A stretch of DNA of 64,000 nt from Actinomadura hibisca NBRC 15177 (GCF_001552635.1 NZ_BCRO01000007.1:37464-101463), one strand, 5' to 3'. Positions 16,856-27,331 are shown, counted from the stretch's first letter. Program-made: numbers and translations. The notes: generated by a model not told the origin, from the sequence alone.

Positions 16856-18061
16856 TCACGGCCCCGCGACCGCGTCCTCCGTGAACGCGAACTCCCGCCA
16901 CGGAACCCACTCCACCAGCTCCTCCATGTCCCGCAGCGCCCGGCGGTAACTCGCGTCCTGCTCCCGAAAACGATCCCAGCCGTCCAGCGGCACCCCGGCC
17001 GGATCCACGTCGGGGAACGTCAACGACAGGCGGGCGCCGTCATCGCCGGACGGCACCTCCTTCACCAGGTCGCCCCGCAGGTAAGCCGCCGCACGACGCA
17101 ACGCGCCCGGATCGTCCCGGAGCTGCCCCATCCCGGAATTGCAGCCGACGCAGAGCACACCGCGGACCGCCTGCGTGTCATGACAGTGATCCACATGATC
17201 GCCCGGCCGGTCGCAACAGATCGCGCAGTACCCGCCCTGCATCTCCCCCAGCGACGCCACCTCGCCCTCGGTCATCCCGTAACGCCCACGCAGGTGGTAG
17301 TGACGCGACGAACCCAGCTGCGCCGCCCGACCATCCCCACGCTGACTCTCCAGATGACGCCGGGACTCGCCCAGGATCTTCGTCCGACCGAACTCCACGC
17401 GCATCCACCGCGAATGCGCGTTCCGCCCCTCCAGGTAGTCGGCCGCCTCACGCAACCGCCACTCGTCATCCTCGAACTGACCGAGCGCGCCGTTGCATCT
17501 GAAGCAGAGCATGCCTCGGACAAGCCCCGTCAGATGGCTGTGATCGACATGCGCGGCCGGTGAGCGCAGGCAGATCAGACAGATGCCGCCCTGCCGCTCA
17601 CGGAGGGCGTCCGCCTCCGCCTCGGTAATCCCGTAGCGCAGCTTGAGCAGGTAGTTGCGGCTACTGCCGTGGTTGCGGGTCCTGCCCTCCGCCATGACGC
17701 GGTTGTGGCACGGCTTGCAGTAATCGGCAAGGCCACTGGCGTTGGCCCGGTTACGGCCGAACGCGTCGAGGGACTTCACTTCCTCGCACTGCGGGCAGTA
17801 CTTCATGCCCGCCGGAACCGCCGAGTGGCGCCGGTAGGGGCGCGCCTCTTTCCCATCAGCGGCTTGCTTGCGTCGGTATTTGGCGGCGTTACGGAGCCCG
17901 AAGCACTCTTTGCAGTAGAGGGCCAGGCCGTCCGGCGACGCCTTGCGCTTCCAGAATTCGCCGACGGGCTTCACCTGCCCGCAGTCGCGACACTTCTTCC
18001 CCTCGGACACCTCACCCACCCACCCCCGGAGCGATCTCCGGTGTCGAAACCTGCGACCCAT
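16856..18061 (-). CDS. Endonuclease VII-type HNH protein, duplicated architecture
   Basis: The 401-residue protein contains two copies of each of two modules. Two zinc-ribbon-like segments come first (CRDCG ... YCKEC near residues 23-53; CPQCE ... YCKPC near 89-118). Two recombination-endonuclease-VII domains follow: CLICLRSPAAHVDHSH with CFRCN near 161-195, and CAICCDRPGDHVDHCH with CVGCN near 274-310. Each carries the DH-H metal/catalytic triad and two CxxC pairs. A non-repeated, acidic and aromatic C-terminal region follows. Such proteins cut branched or nicked DNA, and this one may act as a pseudo-dimer. It sits between pup and prcB; Streptomyces proteasome loci carry a comparable ORF at this place as I recall. 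Start ATG 18061; a GTG about 17 codons later is possible. Confidence 0.85.
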   Translation of the reverse strand: MGRRFRHRRSLRGWVGEVSEGKKCRDCGQVKPVGEFWKRKASPDGLALYCKECFGLRNAAKYRRKQAADGKEARPYRRHSAVPAGMKYCPQCEEVKSLDAFGRNRANASGLADYCKPCHNRVMAEGRTRNHGSSRNYLLKLRYGITEAEADALRERQGGICLICLRSPAAHVDHSHLTGLVRGMLCFRCNGALGQFEDDEWRLREAADYLEGRNAHSRWMRVEFGRTKILGESRRHLESQRGDGRAAQLGSSRHYHLRGRYGMTEGEVASLGEMQGGYCAICCDRPGDHVDHCHDTQAVRGVLCVGCNSGMGQLRDDPGALRRAAAYLRGDLVKEVPSGDDGARLSLTFPDVDPAGVPLDGWDRFREQDASYRRALRDMEELVEWVPWREFAFTEDAVAGP

Positions 18062-18096
18062 TGGTGTTCTAAATTAATGGTTCACACGTTCGACGG

Positions 18097-18135
18097 AGTC
18101 ACTTCTGGAAAGAATCTTGCTTTTCCGTAGTGACT
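18097..18135 (-). ncRNA. Stem-loop in the pup-endonuclease intergenic region
   Basis: AGTCACT (18097-18103) pairs with AGTGACT (18129-18135). Above a small internal loop, GGAAAG pairs with CTTTTCC with one bulge, leaving a 7-base loop. No T tract follows on the minus strand, so it looks like an mRNA-processing, stabilising or attenuating element rather than a classic terminator. It lies in an AT-richer stretch unlike its surroundings. Confidence 0.5.
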
Positions 18136-18151
18136 ATGTCCGATTTGTGTA

Positions 18152-18361
18152 TCATTGACCCCCTTTTTGCACATACGAACGGACAAATTCCTCTGCGTTC
18201 TCTTCGAGAACTTCGTCAATTTCGTCCAGAATTGCATCGACGTCGTCGGTGAGCGCCTCGTTCCGCTCCTGGACGTCGCCCGTGGTCTCGGCCTGGGTCT
18301 CCTCGACCTCCTCGGTGCGGCGCCCGGTCTGCTTCTGACCGCCGGTGTCCTTCGTGGCCAT
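18152..18361 (-). CDS. pup: Prokaryotic ubiquitin-like protein Pup
   Basis: Pup is the small, mostly disordered tag that marks proteins for the proteasome. The 69-residue product has the acidic central helix (VDAILDEIDEVLEENAEEFV) that binds the coiled coil of Arc, and ends in the diagnostic QKGGQ. The final Gln must be deamidated to Glu by Dop before PafA can use it. ATG 18361 has GGAGG six bases upstream. A TAGGGT -10-like element lies 31 bases further upstream (18393-18398) and the dop terminator just before that, so pup probably has its own strong promoter. A stem-loop and an endonuclease gene separate it from prcB. Confidence 0.97.
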   Translation of the reverse strand: MATKDTGGQKQTGRRTEEVEETQAETTGDVQERNEALTDDVDAILDEIDEVLEENAEEFVRSYVQKGGQ

Positions 18362-18392
18362 CCCGTACCTCCACTCTGCCGGTGACCCCCGA

Positions 18393-18398
18393 ACCCTA
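18393..18398 (-). promoter_or_regulatory. Candidate -10 element for pup
   Basis: TAGGGT on the minus strand, 31 bases before the pup ATG and downstream of the dop terminator. It fits the TAnnnT actinobacterial -10 pattern; no convincing -35 is seen. Confidence 0.35.
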
Positions 18399-18587
18399 TC
18401 TCCGATCTTGCTTGGTGAACGGGTACCGGGGCCCGGTTTCCCGGGGTGGCCGGTGCGGGGGCCTGGTGGGGTTATCGCCCGCGCGCCATTCGCTGAAACG
18501 GGCATACCGGTCACAAATTCGCGGCGGTCCCCAGGGGCCCTTAACGCCTTTTGAACCGGGGTCCCACACAAGGGTGCCGGGACGCGC

Positions 18588-18620
18588 GAACGCCCGCGAG
18601 AGGGGCTCTCGCGGGCGTTC
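18588..18620 (-). terminator. Terminator of dop
   Basis: Perfect 15-bp inverted repeat (arms 18588-18602 and 18606-18620, GAACGCCCGCGAGAG and its complement) with a 3-base loop, 26 bases past the dop stop codon. It separates dop transcription from pup. Confidence 0.85.
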
Positions 18621-18646
18621 AGGCGGTGTCGCTTCGCTCGGTGGCG

Positions 18647-20164
18647 TCAGTTCTGGCCGGTGAGGGTGGCGACGAGGTCGGCTGCGGTGCGGCAGCGGTC
18701 GAGGAGTGCGCCGACGTGCTGTTTGGTGCCGCGGAGGGGCTCCAGGGTGGGGACGCGCTGGAGGGATTCGCGGCCGGGGACGTCGAAGATGACCGAGTCC
18801 CAGGAGGCGGCGGCGACGGAGTCGGCGTACTGGCTGAGGCAGCGGCCGCGGAAGTAGGCGCGGGTGTCCTCGGGGGGTTCCTCGACGGCGTGTTCGACGG
18901 TGGCCTCGGTGATGACGCGGTCGATGCGTCCGCGGGCGACGAGGCGGTTGTAGAGGCCCTTGTCGGGGCGGATGTCGGTGTACTGGAGGTCGACGAGCTG
19001 GAGGCGGGGGTGGGACCAGTCGAGGCCGTCGCGGGTGCGGTAGCCCTCCAGGAGGGCGAGTTTGGCGACCCAGTCGAGTTCGCGGGAGAGCTGCATGGGG
19101 TCGCTCTCCAGGCGGTGGAGGACCGATTCCCAGCGGTCGAGGACGTCGGTGGTCATGTCGTCGACGTCGGTGCCGAAGCGGTCCTCGACGTATTTGCGGG
19201 ACTGCTCCAGGTATTCCATCTGGAGTTGCACGGCGGTCATCTTGCGGCCGTCGCGGAGGGTGAGGAGGTGTTTGCAGGTGGGGTCGTGGGAGACGGCGCG
19301 GAGGGCGGCGACGGGGGTGTCGACGGAGAGGTCGGCGGTGAGGAAGCGGTCTTCGATCATGGCGAGGACCAGGGCGGTGGTGCCGAGTTTGAGGTAGGTG
19401 GAGACCTCGCTCATGTTGGCGTCGCCGATGATGACGTGGAGTCGCCGGTACTTCTCGGGGTCGGCGTGGGGTTCGTCGCGGGTGTTGATGATGGGGCGTT
19501 TGAGGGTGGTCTCCAGGCCGACCTCGACTTCGAAGAAGTCGGCGCGCTGGCTGATCTGGAAGCCGTCGCCGCGGCCGTCGACGCCGATGCCGACGCGGCC
19601 GGCGCCGGTGACGACCTGGCGGGAGACGAAGAAGGGGGTGAGGTGCCGGACGATGTCGGCGAAGGGGGTTTCCCGCTTCATCAGGTAGTTCTCGTGGCAG
19701 CCGTAGGAGGCGCCCTTGTTGTCGGTGTTGTTCTTGTAGAGCTGGATGGGGTGGGTGCCGGGGACGAGGGCGGCGCGGGCGGCGGCGTCGGCCATGACAC
19801 GTTCGCCGGCCTTGTCCCAGGTGAGGGCGTCGAGTGGGTTGGTGCACTCGGGCGCGGAGTATTCGGGGTGGGCGTGGTCGACGTAGAGGCGGGCGCCGTT
19901 GGTGAGGATGACGTTGGCGAGCCCGAGGTCCTCGTCGGTGAGCTGGGTGGGGTCGGCGACTTCGCGGGCGAGGTCGAATCCGCGCGCGTCGCGCAGGGGG
20001 TTCTCCTCTTCGAAGTCCCATCGGGCTCGTCTGGCCCGTGCCGCTGATGCCGCGAGGTAGGCGTTGACGACCTGGGAGGAGGTCACCATCGCGTTGGCCC
20101 CTGGCTGACCTGGTACGGAGATGCCGTACTCGGTCTCGATGCCCATCACCCGCCGAACACTCAT
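18647..20164 (-). CDS. dop: Pup deamidase/depupylase Dop
   Basis: Dop converts the C-terminal Gln of Pup to Glu and also removes Pup from substrates. The 505-residue protein is a PafA paralogue: [13 protein letters not shown] opens it, followed by [35 protein letters not shown] and [13 protein letters not shown]. It contains the Dop-specific insertion near residues 37-80 ([20 protein letters not shown]), the flexible Dop loop that PafA lacks. Since Pup here ends in GGQ, this enzyme is required for pupylation. It is 10 bases downstream of nothing on its strand except the acyltransferase stop, and has a strong terminator. Confidence 0.97.
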   Translation of the reverse strand: MSVRRVMGIETEYGISVPGQPGANAMVTSSQVVNAYLAASAARARRARWDFEEENPLRDARGFDLAREVADPTQLTDEDLGLANVILTNGARLYVDHAHPEYSAPECTNPLDALTWDKAGERVMADAAARAALVPGTHPIQLYKNNTDNKGASYGCHENYLMKRETPFADIVRHLTPFFVSRQVVTGAGRVGIGVDGRGDGFQISQRADFFEVEVGLETTLKRPIINTRDEPHADPEKYRRLHVIIGDANMSEVSTYLKLGTTALVLAMIEDRFLTADLSVDTPVAALRAVSHDPTCKHLLTLRDGRKMTAVQLQMEYLEQSRKYVEDRFGTDVDDMTTDVLDRWESVLHRLESDPMQLSRELDWVAKLALLEGYRTRDGLDWSHPRLQLVDLQYTDIRPDKGLYNRLVARGRIDRVITEATVEHAVEEPPEDTRAYFRGRCLSQYADSVAAASWDSVIFDVPGRESLQRVPTLEPLRGTKQHVGALLDRCRTAADLVATLTGQN

Positions 20165-20174
20165 ATCGTCGAGC

Positions 20175-21437
20175 CTATCGGGGCGGAGGGGGTGGAGCCA
20201 TGGGGCGTGTCGGGGTGATGGGCGGGTGTCGGGCCTCCGGTGCCGGGGTGGGGGGCGGTGGGGCCCGGGGGGTGGACGCCGCCGGGGCCGGGGGGGTGGG
20301 GGGGCCGGGGGGTGTGGGGGGTTCGGTGTGGCGGGCGCGGCGGTGCCGGTGTTGTCCGGGTTCGGTGGTGGCGAGGCGGGCGAAGGAGTCCTTGAGGCGG
20401 GGTTTGAGCCAGCGTGCGGCGGGTTCTTCGACGAGTTTGTTGATGAGGTAGGCGGCGGCGAGGACGGTGGCGGTGATGATGAGGACGACGGCCCAGGGCT
20501 GGAGGGTGGGGTAGAGGAAGCGGGCGATGACGGGGCCGAGTTCGTAGTGGATGAGGTAGGTGGGGTAGGTGAGGGCGCCGAGGGTGGCGAGGCGCTTCCA
20601 GCGGAGGCGGCTGAGTTTGCCGGTGGCGATGAGGGCGACGAGGGCGTAGACGAGGGTGGTGAGGACGGCGATGGCGGGCCAGGCGTCGGCGCGGGAGATG
20701 CTGTAGGGGGCTTCGGTGGCGGCGGGGAGGGCGTAGCGGATGGAGCAGGCCCAGGAGAAGGCGACCAGGAGCCACAGCATGAGGGTGGGGCCGAAGCGGT
20801 GGATGAGGTAGAGCGCCATGCCGGCGATGAAGTAGGGGGCGTAGGTGGGGATGAGGACGCTCTGGAGGAGGTCGTTGCCGGATTCTTTGGCGAAGATGGC
20901 GAGGACGGTCCAGGTGGTCATGAAGGTGAGGCAGCGGCGGTAGGTGATGCCGGTGAGGACGAGGAGGGAGATGAGGGCGTAGAAGTGCATCTCGGCCCAG
21001 AGGGTCCAGAAGACTCCGCTGGCGTTCCGGATGCCCATGCCCTGTTGGAACATGGTGAGGTTGGGGATGATCGTCTCGGGTTTGCCGCGTCCCATGCCGG
21101 TGGTGAGGTGGATGGCGCCGATCATGAGGACGGCGAGCCAGTAGGCGGGGTACAGGCGGGTGATGCGGGAGACGGTGAAGTCGGCCATGCTGCGTCCCCA
21201 GGCGCTCATCAGGATGACGAAGCCGCTGATGAGGAAGAACAGTTCGACGCCGAGGTAGCCGAACTGGGTGAGGGCGGAGACGGGGTCGAAGAGTTCGCGG
21301 GCCTTCTCGCCTTTGAAGGGTCCGCCCCTGCTGCCGGTGTAGTGGTACAGCAGGACGGCCATGGCGGCGAGGAAGCGCAGCAGGTCCAGCTCGTAGAGGC
21401 GGACCCGCGGGGTTCGGGGGGCGGTTTCGGCAGGCAT
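20175..21437 (-). CDS. Acyltransferase 3 family membrane protein
   Basis: The 420-residue protein has the acyltransferase-3 (OafA/YrhL) layout. It opens with [20 protein letters not shown], whose His is the likely acyl-transfer residue, then [20 protein letters not shown] and [13 protein letters not shown]. About ten hydrophobic segments follow up to residue 350 ([16 protein letters not shown]). Such enzymes move acetyl or similar groups from the cytosol onto surface sugars, lipids or natural products. The last 70 residues are Pro/Thr-rich and probably disordered. It sits between arc and dop in the proteasome block and ends only 10 bases before dop starts, so it is probably co-transcribed with dop. 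No proteasome role is known for this family. Confidence 0.88.
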   Translation of the reverse strand: MPAETAPRTPRVRLYELDLLRFLAAMAVLLYHYTGSRGGPFKGEKARELFDPVSALTQFGYLGVELFFLISGFVILMSAWGRSMADFTVSRITRLYPAYWLAVLMIGAIHLTTGMGRGKPETIIPNLTMFQQGMGIRNASGVFWTLWAEMHFYALISLLVLTGITYRRCLTFMTTWTVLAIFAKESGNDLLQSVLIPTYAPYFIAGMALYLIHRFGPTLMLWLLVAFSWACSIRYALPAATEAPYSISRADAWPAIAVLTTLVYALVALIATGKLSRLRWKRLATLGALTYPTYLIHYELGPVIARFLYPTLQPWAVVLIITATVLAAAYLINKLVEEPAARWLKPRLKDSFARLATTEPGQHRHRRARHTEPPTPPGPPTPPAPAASTPRAPPPPTPAPEARHPPITPTRPMAPPPPPR

Positions 21438-21611
21438 TTGTGGAGCAGCCTAAGGGACACAAACCACCCCTTAGTGCCATTTCCGACAACTTGCGGGGCG
21501 CCGGTGTGCGATGCCGGACATGCGACGGCGGCGGCCGCCCCGGGGGCGCCCGCCGCCTGGTGACGCGGGGTCGGCGGGCGGTCACGGGGACCGCCCGGCG
21601 CCTGCCGCGGT

Positions 21612-21645
21612 CGTCGGCGGGCGGCGCCGGGCCGGCCCGCCGACG
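21612..21645 (-). terminator. Terminator of arc
   Basis: An 11-bp inverted repeat, cgtcggcgggc at 21612-21622 and its complement at 21635-21645, lies 7 bases past the arc stop codon on the minus strand. Confidence 0.65.
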
Positions 21646-21652
21646 GTGTCCG

Positions 21653-23416
21653 CTACAGGTACTGGCCGGTGTTGGCGACGGTGTCGATCGACCGGCCGGC
21701 CTCGGCGCCCTTGGTCCCGGAGACGAGCGTGCGGATGTAGACGATCCGCTCGCCCTTCTTGCCGGAGATGCGGGCCCAGTCGTCGGGGTTGGTGGTGTTG
21801 GGCAGGTCCTCGTTCTCGCTGAACTCGTCCACGCAGGCGGCGAGCAGGTGCGCGACGCGCATGCCCTTCTGCCCGGTGTCCAGGAACTGCTTGATGGCCA
21901 TCTTCTTCGCCCGGTCCACGATGTTCTGGATCATGGCGCCGGAGTTGAAGTCCTTGAAGTACAGGACCTCCTTGTCGCCGTTGGCGTAGGTCACCTCGAG
22001 GAAGCGGTTCTCCTCGGTCTCGGTGTACATGCGCTCCACGACGCGCTGGATCATGGCGTCGACGGTGGCGTCGGAGTCGCCGCCGTTCTCCTTGACGTCG
22101 TCGGGGTGCAGGGGCAGGCCCGACAGGATGTACTTGGAGAAGATGTCCTTGGCCGCCTCGGCGTCCGGCCGCTCGATCTTGATCTTGACGTCCAGGCGGC
22201 CGGGCCGCAGGATCGCCGGGTCGATCATGTCCTCGCGGTTGGAGGCGCCGATGACGATGACGTTCTCCAGGCCCTCGACGCCGTCGATCTCGCTGAGCAG
22301 CTGCGGGACGATGGTGTTCTCGACGTCGGAGGAGACGCCGGAGCCGCGGGTGCGGAAGATGGAGTCCATCTCGTCGAAGAACACGATGACCGGGGTGCCG
22401 GCCGAGGCCTTCTCCCGGGCGCGCTGGAAGACCAGGCGGATGTGCCGCTCGGTCTCGCCGACGTACTTGTTGAGCAGCTCGGGGCCCTTGATGTTGAGGA
22501 AGAAGCTCTTGCCCTCCTGGCCGGTCTTCTCGGCGACCTGCTTGGCGAGGGAGTTGGCGACCGCCTTGGCGATGAGGGTCTTGCCGCAGCCGGGCGGCCC
22601 GTACAGCAGCACCCCCTTGGGCGGGCGCAGCTGGTGCTCGCGGAACAGGTCGGCGTGCAGGTAGGGCAGTTCGACGGCGTCGCGGATCTGCTCGATCTGG
22701 GGGCCGAGCCCGCCGATCTCCTCGTAGGAGATGTCGGGCACCTCCTCCAGGACCAGTTCCTCGACCTCCGCCTTGTGGATCTTCTCGTAGGCGTATCCGG
22801 ACCGGGGCTCCAGCATGAGCGAGTCGCCGGCGCGCAGCGGGAGCCCGCGCAGCGGCTCGGCCAGCTTGATCACGCGCTCCTCGTCGGCGTGCGCGATCAC
22901 CAGGGCGCGCTCGCCGTCGTCGAACAGCTCCTTCAGCATGACGACTTCGCCCTGCTCCTCGAAGGAGAGCGCCTCGACCACGTTGAGCGCCTCGTTGAGC
23001 ATGACCTCCTGGCCACGCTGCAGTTCGTCCGCGTCCACGGCGGGGCTGACGTTCACCCGCAGCTTGCGGCCGCCGGTGAAGATGTCGACCGTGCCGTCGT
23101 CGCGGGCCTCGAGGAAGACCCCGTACCCCGACGGCGGTTGGGCGAGCCTGTCAACCTCCTCCTTGAGCGCCACGATCTGCTCGCGCGCTTCCTTGAGGGT
23201 CGCCACGAGACGCTCGTTCTGACCCGTCACTGCGGCCAGATTGGCCTGTGCCTCGTGGAGACGTTCTTCCAGAACTCGTACTTGTCGGGGGGATTCCGCG
23301 AGCTTGCGGCGCAGTACGGAGATCTCCTCCTCCAAGAAGGACATCTGCGTTTGGAGGTCCCTGACCTCCTTGTCCTGCTGCGCCCTGCGCGCCCCAGCAT
23401 CATCACGAGCGGCCAC
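21653..23416 (-). CDS. arc: Proteasome-associated AAA ATPase Arc (Mpa)
   Basis: Arc/Mpa is the hexameric unfoldase that recognises pupylated proteins and feeds them to PrcAB. The 587-residue protein has an N-terminal coiled coil (about residues 12-85, e.g. [19 protein letters not shown]) that binds Pup. Two OB folds follow, then the AAA core: Walker A GPPGCGKT, Walker [10 protein letters not shown], and the arginine-finger region [15 protein letters not shown]. The C-terminus ends ...NTGQYL, the penultimate-Tyr motif that docks into the PrcA ring. Start is GTG 23416 with AGGAGG nine bases upstream. It is 355 bases downstream of trmI, and a promoter-like pair precedes it. Confidence 0.97.
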   Translation of the reverse strand: MAARDDAGARRAQQDKEVRDLQTQMSFLEEEISVLRRKLAESPRQVRVLEERLHEAQANLAAVTGQNERLVATLKEAREQIVALKEEVDRLAQPPSGYGVFLEARDDGTVDIFTGGRKLRVNVSPAVDADELQRGQEVMLNEALNVVEALSFEEQGEVVMLKELFDDGERALVIAHADEERVIKLAEPLRGLPLRAGDSLMLEPRSGYAYEKIHKAEVEELVLEEVPDISYEEIGGLGPQIEQIRDAVELPYLHADLFREHQLRPPKGVLLYGPPGCGKTLIAKAVANSLAKQVAEKTGQEGKSFFLNIKGPELLNKYVGETERHIRLVFQRAREKASAGTPVIVFFDEMDSIFRTRGSGVSSDVENTIVPQLLSEIDGVEGLENVIVIGASNREDMIDPAILRPGRLDVKIKIERPDAEAAKDIFSKYILSGLPLHPDDVKENGGDSDATVDAMIQRVVERMYTETEENRFLEVTYANGDKEVLYFKDFNSGAMIQNIVDRAKKMAIKQFLDTGQKGMRVAHLLAACVDEFSENEDLPNTTNPDDWARISGKKGERIVYIRTLVSGTKGAEAGRSIDTVANTGQYL

Positions 23417-23770
23417 GCCCCGTCACCTCCTCTATGAAGAGAGCCGACGACCTACAGAGACCCTACCTATCTGGAGCGCTTCCGTAACCTGCCCATTCGG
23501 TACTCGTGTCGTGGCCGTGCCTTCGTCGCGGGGCGGGGCGGGGTGCGGTGAAGGCGAACACAATGCCGGGGCGGGGCGGGGAAAGGCGCCGAAATCGGTG
23601 TTCTCGCCGGGTGATACCGCAAGGTTTGCCGATTTCAGGGCGGGTGCGGGGGCGGCCTTCGGGCGGCGGGGCTGGGACGAATTCGCCGGTGCGGTGCGGC
23701 CGGGGGTGTCGGTTCCCGGGCGTGCCGGAGACCGGAATGTGATCTAGGCCGCACCGCCCGCCCCGGCGGG
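23417..23770. other. Intergenic region between trmI and arc
   Basis: These 354 bases carry no supportable gene. A candidate arc promoter is visible on the minus strand: TTACGG (23482-23487), a 16-base spacer and TAGGGT (23460-23465), about 43 bases before the GTG. An 8-bp inverted repeat (GAAATCGG/CCGATTTC) with a long loop lies near 23588-23638, with no clear role. Confidence 0.4.
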
Positions 23771-24793
23771 TCACGCCCCGGCGGCGGCCTCGGGGACGGC
23801 CTCGGCGGCAGTGGCGGTGGCAGTGCCGGTGGCAGTGCCGGTGGTGGTGCCGGTGGCGCTGTCGGGGGTGCTCTCGGCGGTTTCGGCGTGGGCGCCCTTG
23901 GCGGGGCGGCGGCGCCGCACCGGCGGGGTGACGCCGTCGGCCAGGCGGCGCGCGGTGACCAGGAAGCCGGTGTGGCCGACCATGCGGTGGTCGGGGCGGA
24001 CGGCGAGGCCCTCCACGTGCCAGGACCGCAGCAGGGTCTCGAAGGCGTAGGGCTCGGCGAACGCGCCGTGGGAGCGCAGTTCCTCGACCACGCGCGACAT
24101 CTGGGTGGTGGTGGCGATGTACACGCACACCATGCCGCCGGGGATGAGGGCCTTGGCGACGGCGTCCACGCACTCCCAGGGGGCGAGCATGTCGAGGACG
24201 ACGCGGTCGACCTCGGTCTCGGCGAGGGAGTCCTGGAGGGAGCCGACCGTCAGCCGCCAGGCGGGGTGGGGGCCGCCGAAGAACTTCTCGACGTTGCCGC
24301 GGGCGATCTCGGCGAAGTCCTCGCGGCGCTCGTAGGACGACAGCAGGCCGTGCTCGCCGACGGCGCGCAGCAGGAAGCACGACAGCGCGCCCGAGCCCGC
24401 GCCGGCCTCCACGACACGGGCGCCGGGGAAGATGTCGGCCTGCGCGACGATCTGCGCGGCGTCCTTGGGGTAGACGACGGCGGCGCCGCGCGGCATGCGG
24501 ACGGCGAAGTCGGTGAGCAGGGGCCGGAAGGCCAGGTACTCGACGCCGCCGGTGGAGCGGAACACCGTGCCCTCGGGGCTGCCGATGATCTGGTCGTGGG
24601 CGATGGCGCCCTTGTGGGAGTGGTACTCCTTGCCGGGCTGGAGGGTGATGGTGTTGATGCGGCCCTTGGGGTCGGTGAGCTGAACCTGGTCGCCGGGGCG
24701 GAAGGGCCCGTGCGGGATGCGGCCGGTGCCCGGGGCGGCCGGGGCGCCGGGGGTGTCACCGGTGGGAACGCCGTTCGGCGTGGGTTCGCTCAT
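23771..24793 (-). CDS. trmI: tRNA (adenine-58-N1)-methyltransferase TrmI
   Basis: TrmI methylates A58 in the T-loop of tRNA using SAM and acts as a homotetramer. The 340-residue protein has the N-terminal beta domain (GPFRPGDQVQLTDPKGR) and a Rossmann fold with SAM motif VVEAGAGSGALS. The motif IV region is RVVLDMLAPWE, followed by GGMVCVYIATTTQM. The last 45 residues are an Ala/Thr/Gly repeat tail (TGTTTGTATGTATATA) encoded by a GC-rich minisatellite and probably disordered. ATG 24793 is preferred over an in-frame TTG nine bases upstream. TrmI beside arc is the standard actinobacterial order. Confidence 0.93.
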   Translation of the reverse strand: MSEPTPNGVPTGDTPGAPAAPGTGRIPHGPFRPGDQVQLTDPKGRINTITLQPGKEYHSHKGAIAHDQIIGSPEGTVFRSTGGVEYLAFRPLLTDFAVRMPRGAAVVYPKDAAQIVAQADIFPGARVVEAGAGSGALSCFLLRAVGEHGLLSSYERREDFAEIARGNVEKFFGGPHPAWRLTVGSLQDSLAETEVDRVVLDMLAPWECVDAVAKALIPGGMVCVYIATTTQMSRVVEELRSHGAFAEPYAFETLLRSWHVEGLAVRPDHRMVGHTGFLVTARRLADGVTPPVRRRRPAKGAHAETAESTPDSATGTTTGTATGTATATAAEAVPEAAAGA

Positions 24794-24835
24794 GGCCACC
24801 AAGGCTAGCGGTGGCCGGGGACCGCTCGGGCGGGG

Positions 24836-26140
24836 TCAGACGCCCGCGAAGGCGCGGTCGACGTCGGCGACGGCGAGGACGCCGTAGACGCGGCCGTCGG
24901 GTTCGGTGAGCAGGTACTCGGTGGCGGGGGCGCGGCGGATCGCGACGATCAGTTCCTCGCCGGCCAGGTCGGCGGGCAGCACCAGGTCGGGGTTCAGGGC
25001 GCGGGAGACGTCGCCGGTGCTGGTCCAGGGGCGGCGGTGCTCGGGGACGGCGGTGACGGCGCGCTCGTCGACCAGGGCCTGGGGGCGGCCGTCGTGGTCG
25101 ACGACGACGAGGGCGCCGGCGTGCCCGGCCTGGGCGCGGCGGACGGCCTCGGCCAGCGGCACGTCGGCGGTGACCAGGGCGGCGCGGCGGGCCAGGGCGC
25201 GGGCGCGCAGCAGCGGGAGGCGGTCGCGGAACCGCTCGGCGCGGATGGCCTGGGTGGCGCCGACCCAGATGAAGGAGGCGACGAGCGCCGACCACAGCAG
25301 CGCCAGCCAGCCGAAGCCGCCCTCGGCGCCGCCGGCGGCGTCGCGTCCGGCGGGGCGGGCGGCCAGCCAGGCGCCGGCGACCAGGCAGGCGATCGCGACG
25401 CCGCGGCCCACCCAGCCGGCGAACACCCCGCCGTTGCGGCCGCTGCCGGTGATCTTCCAGACGGCGGCGCGGACCAGGCGGCCGCCGTCCAGGGGCAGGC
25501 CGGGCAGCAGGTTGAACACCCCGACCAGCAGGTTGGCGAAGGTGAGGGCGTCCACCAGCAGCAGGGCGACGCCCGGGAGCGGCACCAGCGCGTGCGTCAG
25601 CAGGCCGAGGCCGGCGAGCACGAGGTTGACCAGGGGGCCGGCGAAGGCGATGAGGAACTCGCGGCCGGGGGTGGGGGCCTCGCGTTCGATGGCGGTCTCG
25701 CCGCCCAGGATGTGGAGGGTGACCGACCGCACCGGCAGGCCCAGGACGCGGGCGGTGACGGCGTGGCTGAGCTCGTGCACGAACACCGACCCGTACAGCA
25801 GCAGCGCGTAGGTCAGGGAGACGGCGTAGCTGGCGGGGCGGGCGACCATGTCGTTGACCTGGCCCTCGAACATGACGGTGACGAGGAGCGCGACCAGGAA
25901 CCAGCTCGGGGACACGAACACCGGGATGCCGAAGGGCCGTCCCATCAGCAGGCCGCGCCCGGACTCGGGCGGGCCGCCGCCCGTGCCGGTGCCCCGCCCG
26001 TCCTTCGGGCCGCCGCCCGAGCCCGGGACGGGGCCGCCCGCGCCGGGGCCCCCTGCGGCAGGGCCGGCCGCGGCGGGGCCGGTCCCGTCGTCGGGGCCCG
26101 TGGGCCGCTTGTCCTCGGTCGGGGGTGCGCTGTCTGTCAC
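24836..26140 (-). CDS. Site-2 protease family zinc metalloprotease with CBS domains
   Basis: The 434-residue integral membrane protease carries the M50 zinc motif HELSHAVTARVLG (HExxH) around residue 116 and the second metal site NLLPGLPLDGGRLVR, within a six-helix membrane core. The cytoplasmic C-terminus (about 310-434) holds two CBS-type halves (TADVPLAEAVRRAQAG; LVLPADLAGEELIVAI) that probably sense nucleotides. The first 60 residues are a Gly/Pro-rich disordered tail. Such Rip3-like proteases cut membrane-bound regulators such as anti-sigma factors. The GTG start has no Shine-Dalgarno but a TAGCAT element seven bases before it, suggesting a leaderless message divergent from the RecB-type gene. 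The position beside trmI and arc is conserved. Confidence 0.9.
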   Translation of the reverse strand: MTDSAPPTEDKRPTGPDDGTGPAAAGPAAGGPGAGGPVPGSGGGPKDGRGTGTGGGPPESGRGLLMGRPFGIPVFVSPSWFLVALLVTVMFEGQVNDMVARPASYAVSLTYALLLYGSVFVHELSHAVTARVLGLPVRSVTLHILGGETAIEREAPTPGREFLIAFAGPLVNLVLAGLGLLTHALVPLPGVALLLVDALTFANLLVGVFNLLPGLPLDGGRLVRAAVWKITGSGRNGGVFAGWVGRGVAIACLVAGAWLAARPAGRDAAGGAEGGFGWLALLWSALVASFIWVGATQAIRAERFRDRLPLLRARALARRAALVTADVPLAEAVRRAQAGHAGALVVVDHDGRPQALVDERAVTAVPEHRRPWTSTGDVSRALNPDLVLPADLAGEELIVAIRRAPATEYLLTEPDGRVYGVLAVADVDRAFAGV

Positions 26141-26147
26141 CTCACCG

Positions 26148-26153
26148 ATGCTA
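26148..26153 (-). promoter_or_regulatory. -10 element for leaderless site-2 protease mRNA
   Basis: TAGCAT on the minus strand ends seven bases before GTG 26140. It fits a leaderless start; the divergent RecB-type gene has a similar element (26259-26264). Confidence 0.5.
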
Positions 26154-26258
26154 CGGCCCCCGGCGGTGGGATCGCGTGGTGGGACGGTGCGGTGCCACCG
26201 GCGGGCGGCGGCGGGCCCGCCGGGGGATCGCCTGCGGGGTTTCGTCCGAGGCGTCGCC

Positions 26259-26264
26259 TACGCT
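26259..26264 (+). promoter_or_regulatory. -10 element upstream of the RecB-type gene
   Basis: TACGCT ends eight bases before ATG 26273. There is no Shine-Dalgarno, consistent with a leaderless or near-leaderless message. Confidence 0.45.
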
Positions 26265-26272
26265 GCACTGTC

Positions 26273-27199
<927 letters not shown>

Positions 27200-27318
27200 C
27201 CGGGCGGACGGCCGGGCGGGCGGGCGGCGCTGAGGGTCGCTTCCGCGGCGGGCGGGTCATCCTTGCGGAGGATCACAGATCCGCGTCCAGGAGGGGCCCG
27301 TCACCTGCTGCGACCTCC

Positions 27319-27324
27319 TAGGGT
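27319..27324 (+). promoter_or_regulatory. -10 element for leaderless histidine kinase mRNA
   Basis: TAGGGT ends seven bases before GTG 27332 and thereby points to that codon as the start, not the GTG at 27323 or the frame opening at 27263. Confidence 0.5.
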
Positions 27325-27331
27325 GAGAATC

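Noticed and set aside
18551..20047. Plus-strand 498-codon frame opposite dop
   Set aside because: Val/Gly/Glu-rich low-complexity translation without motifs, entirely antisense to dop.
20121..21563. Plus-strand 480-codon acidic frame opposite the acyltransferase
   Set aside because: Gly/Glu/Val/Asp repeats only; antisense of a clear membrane protein.
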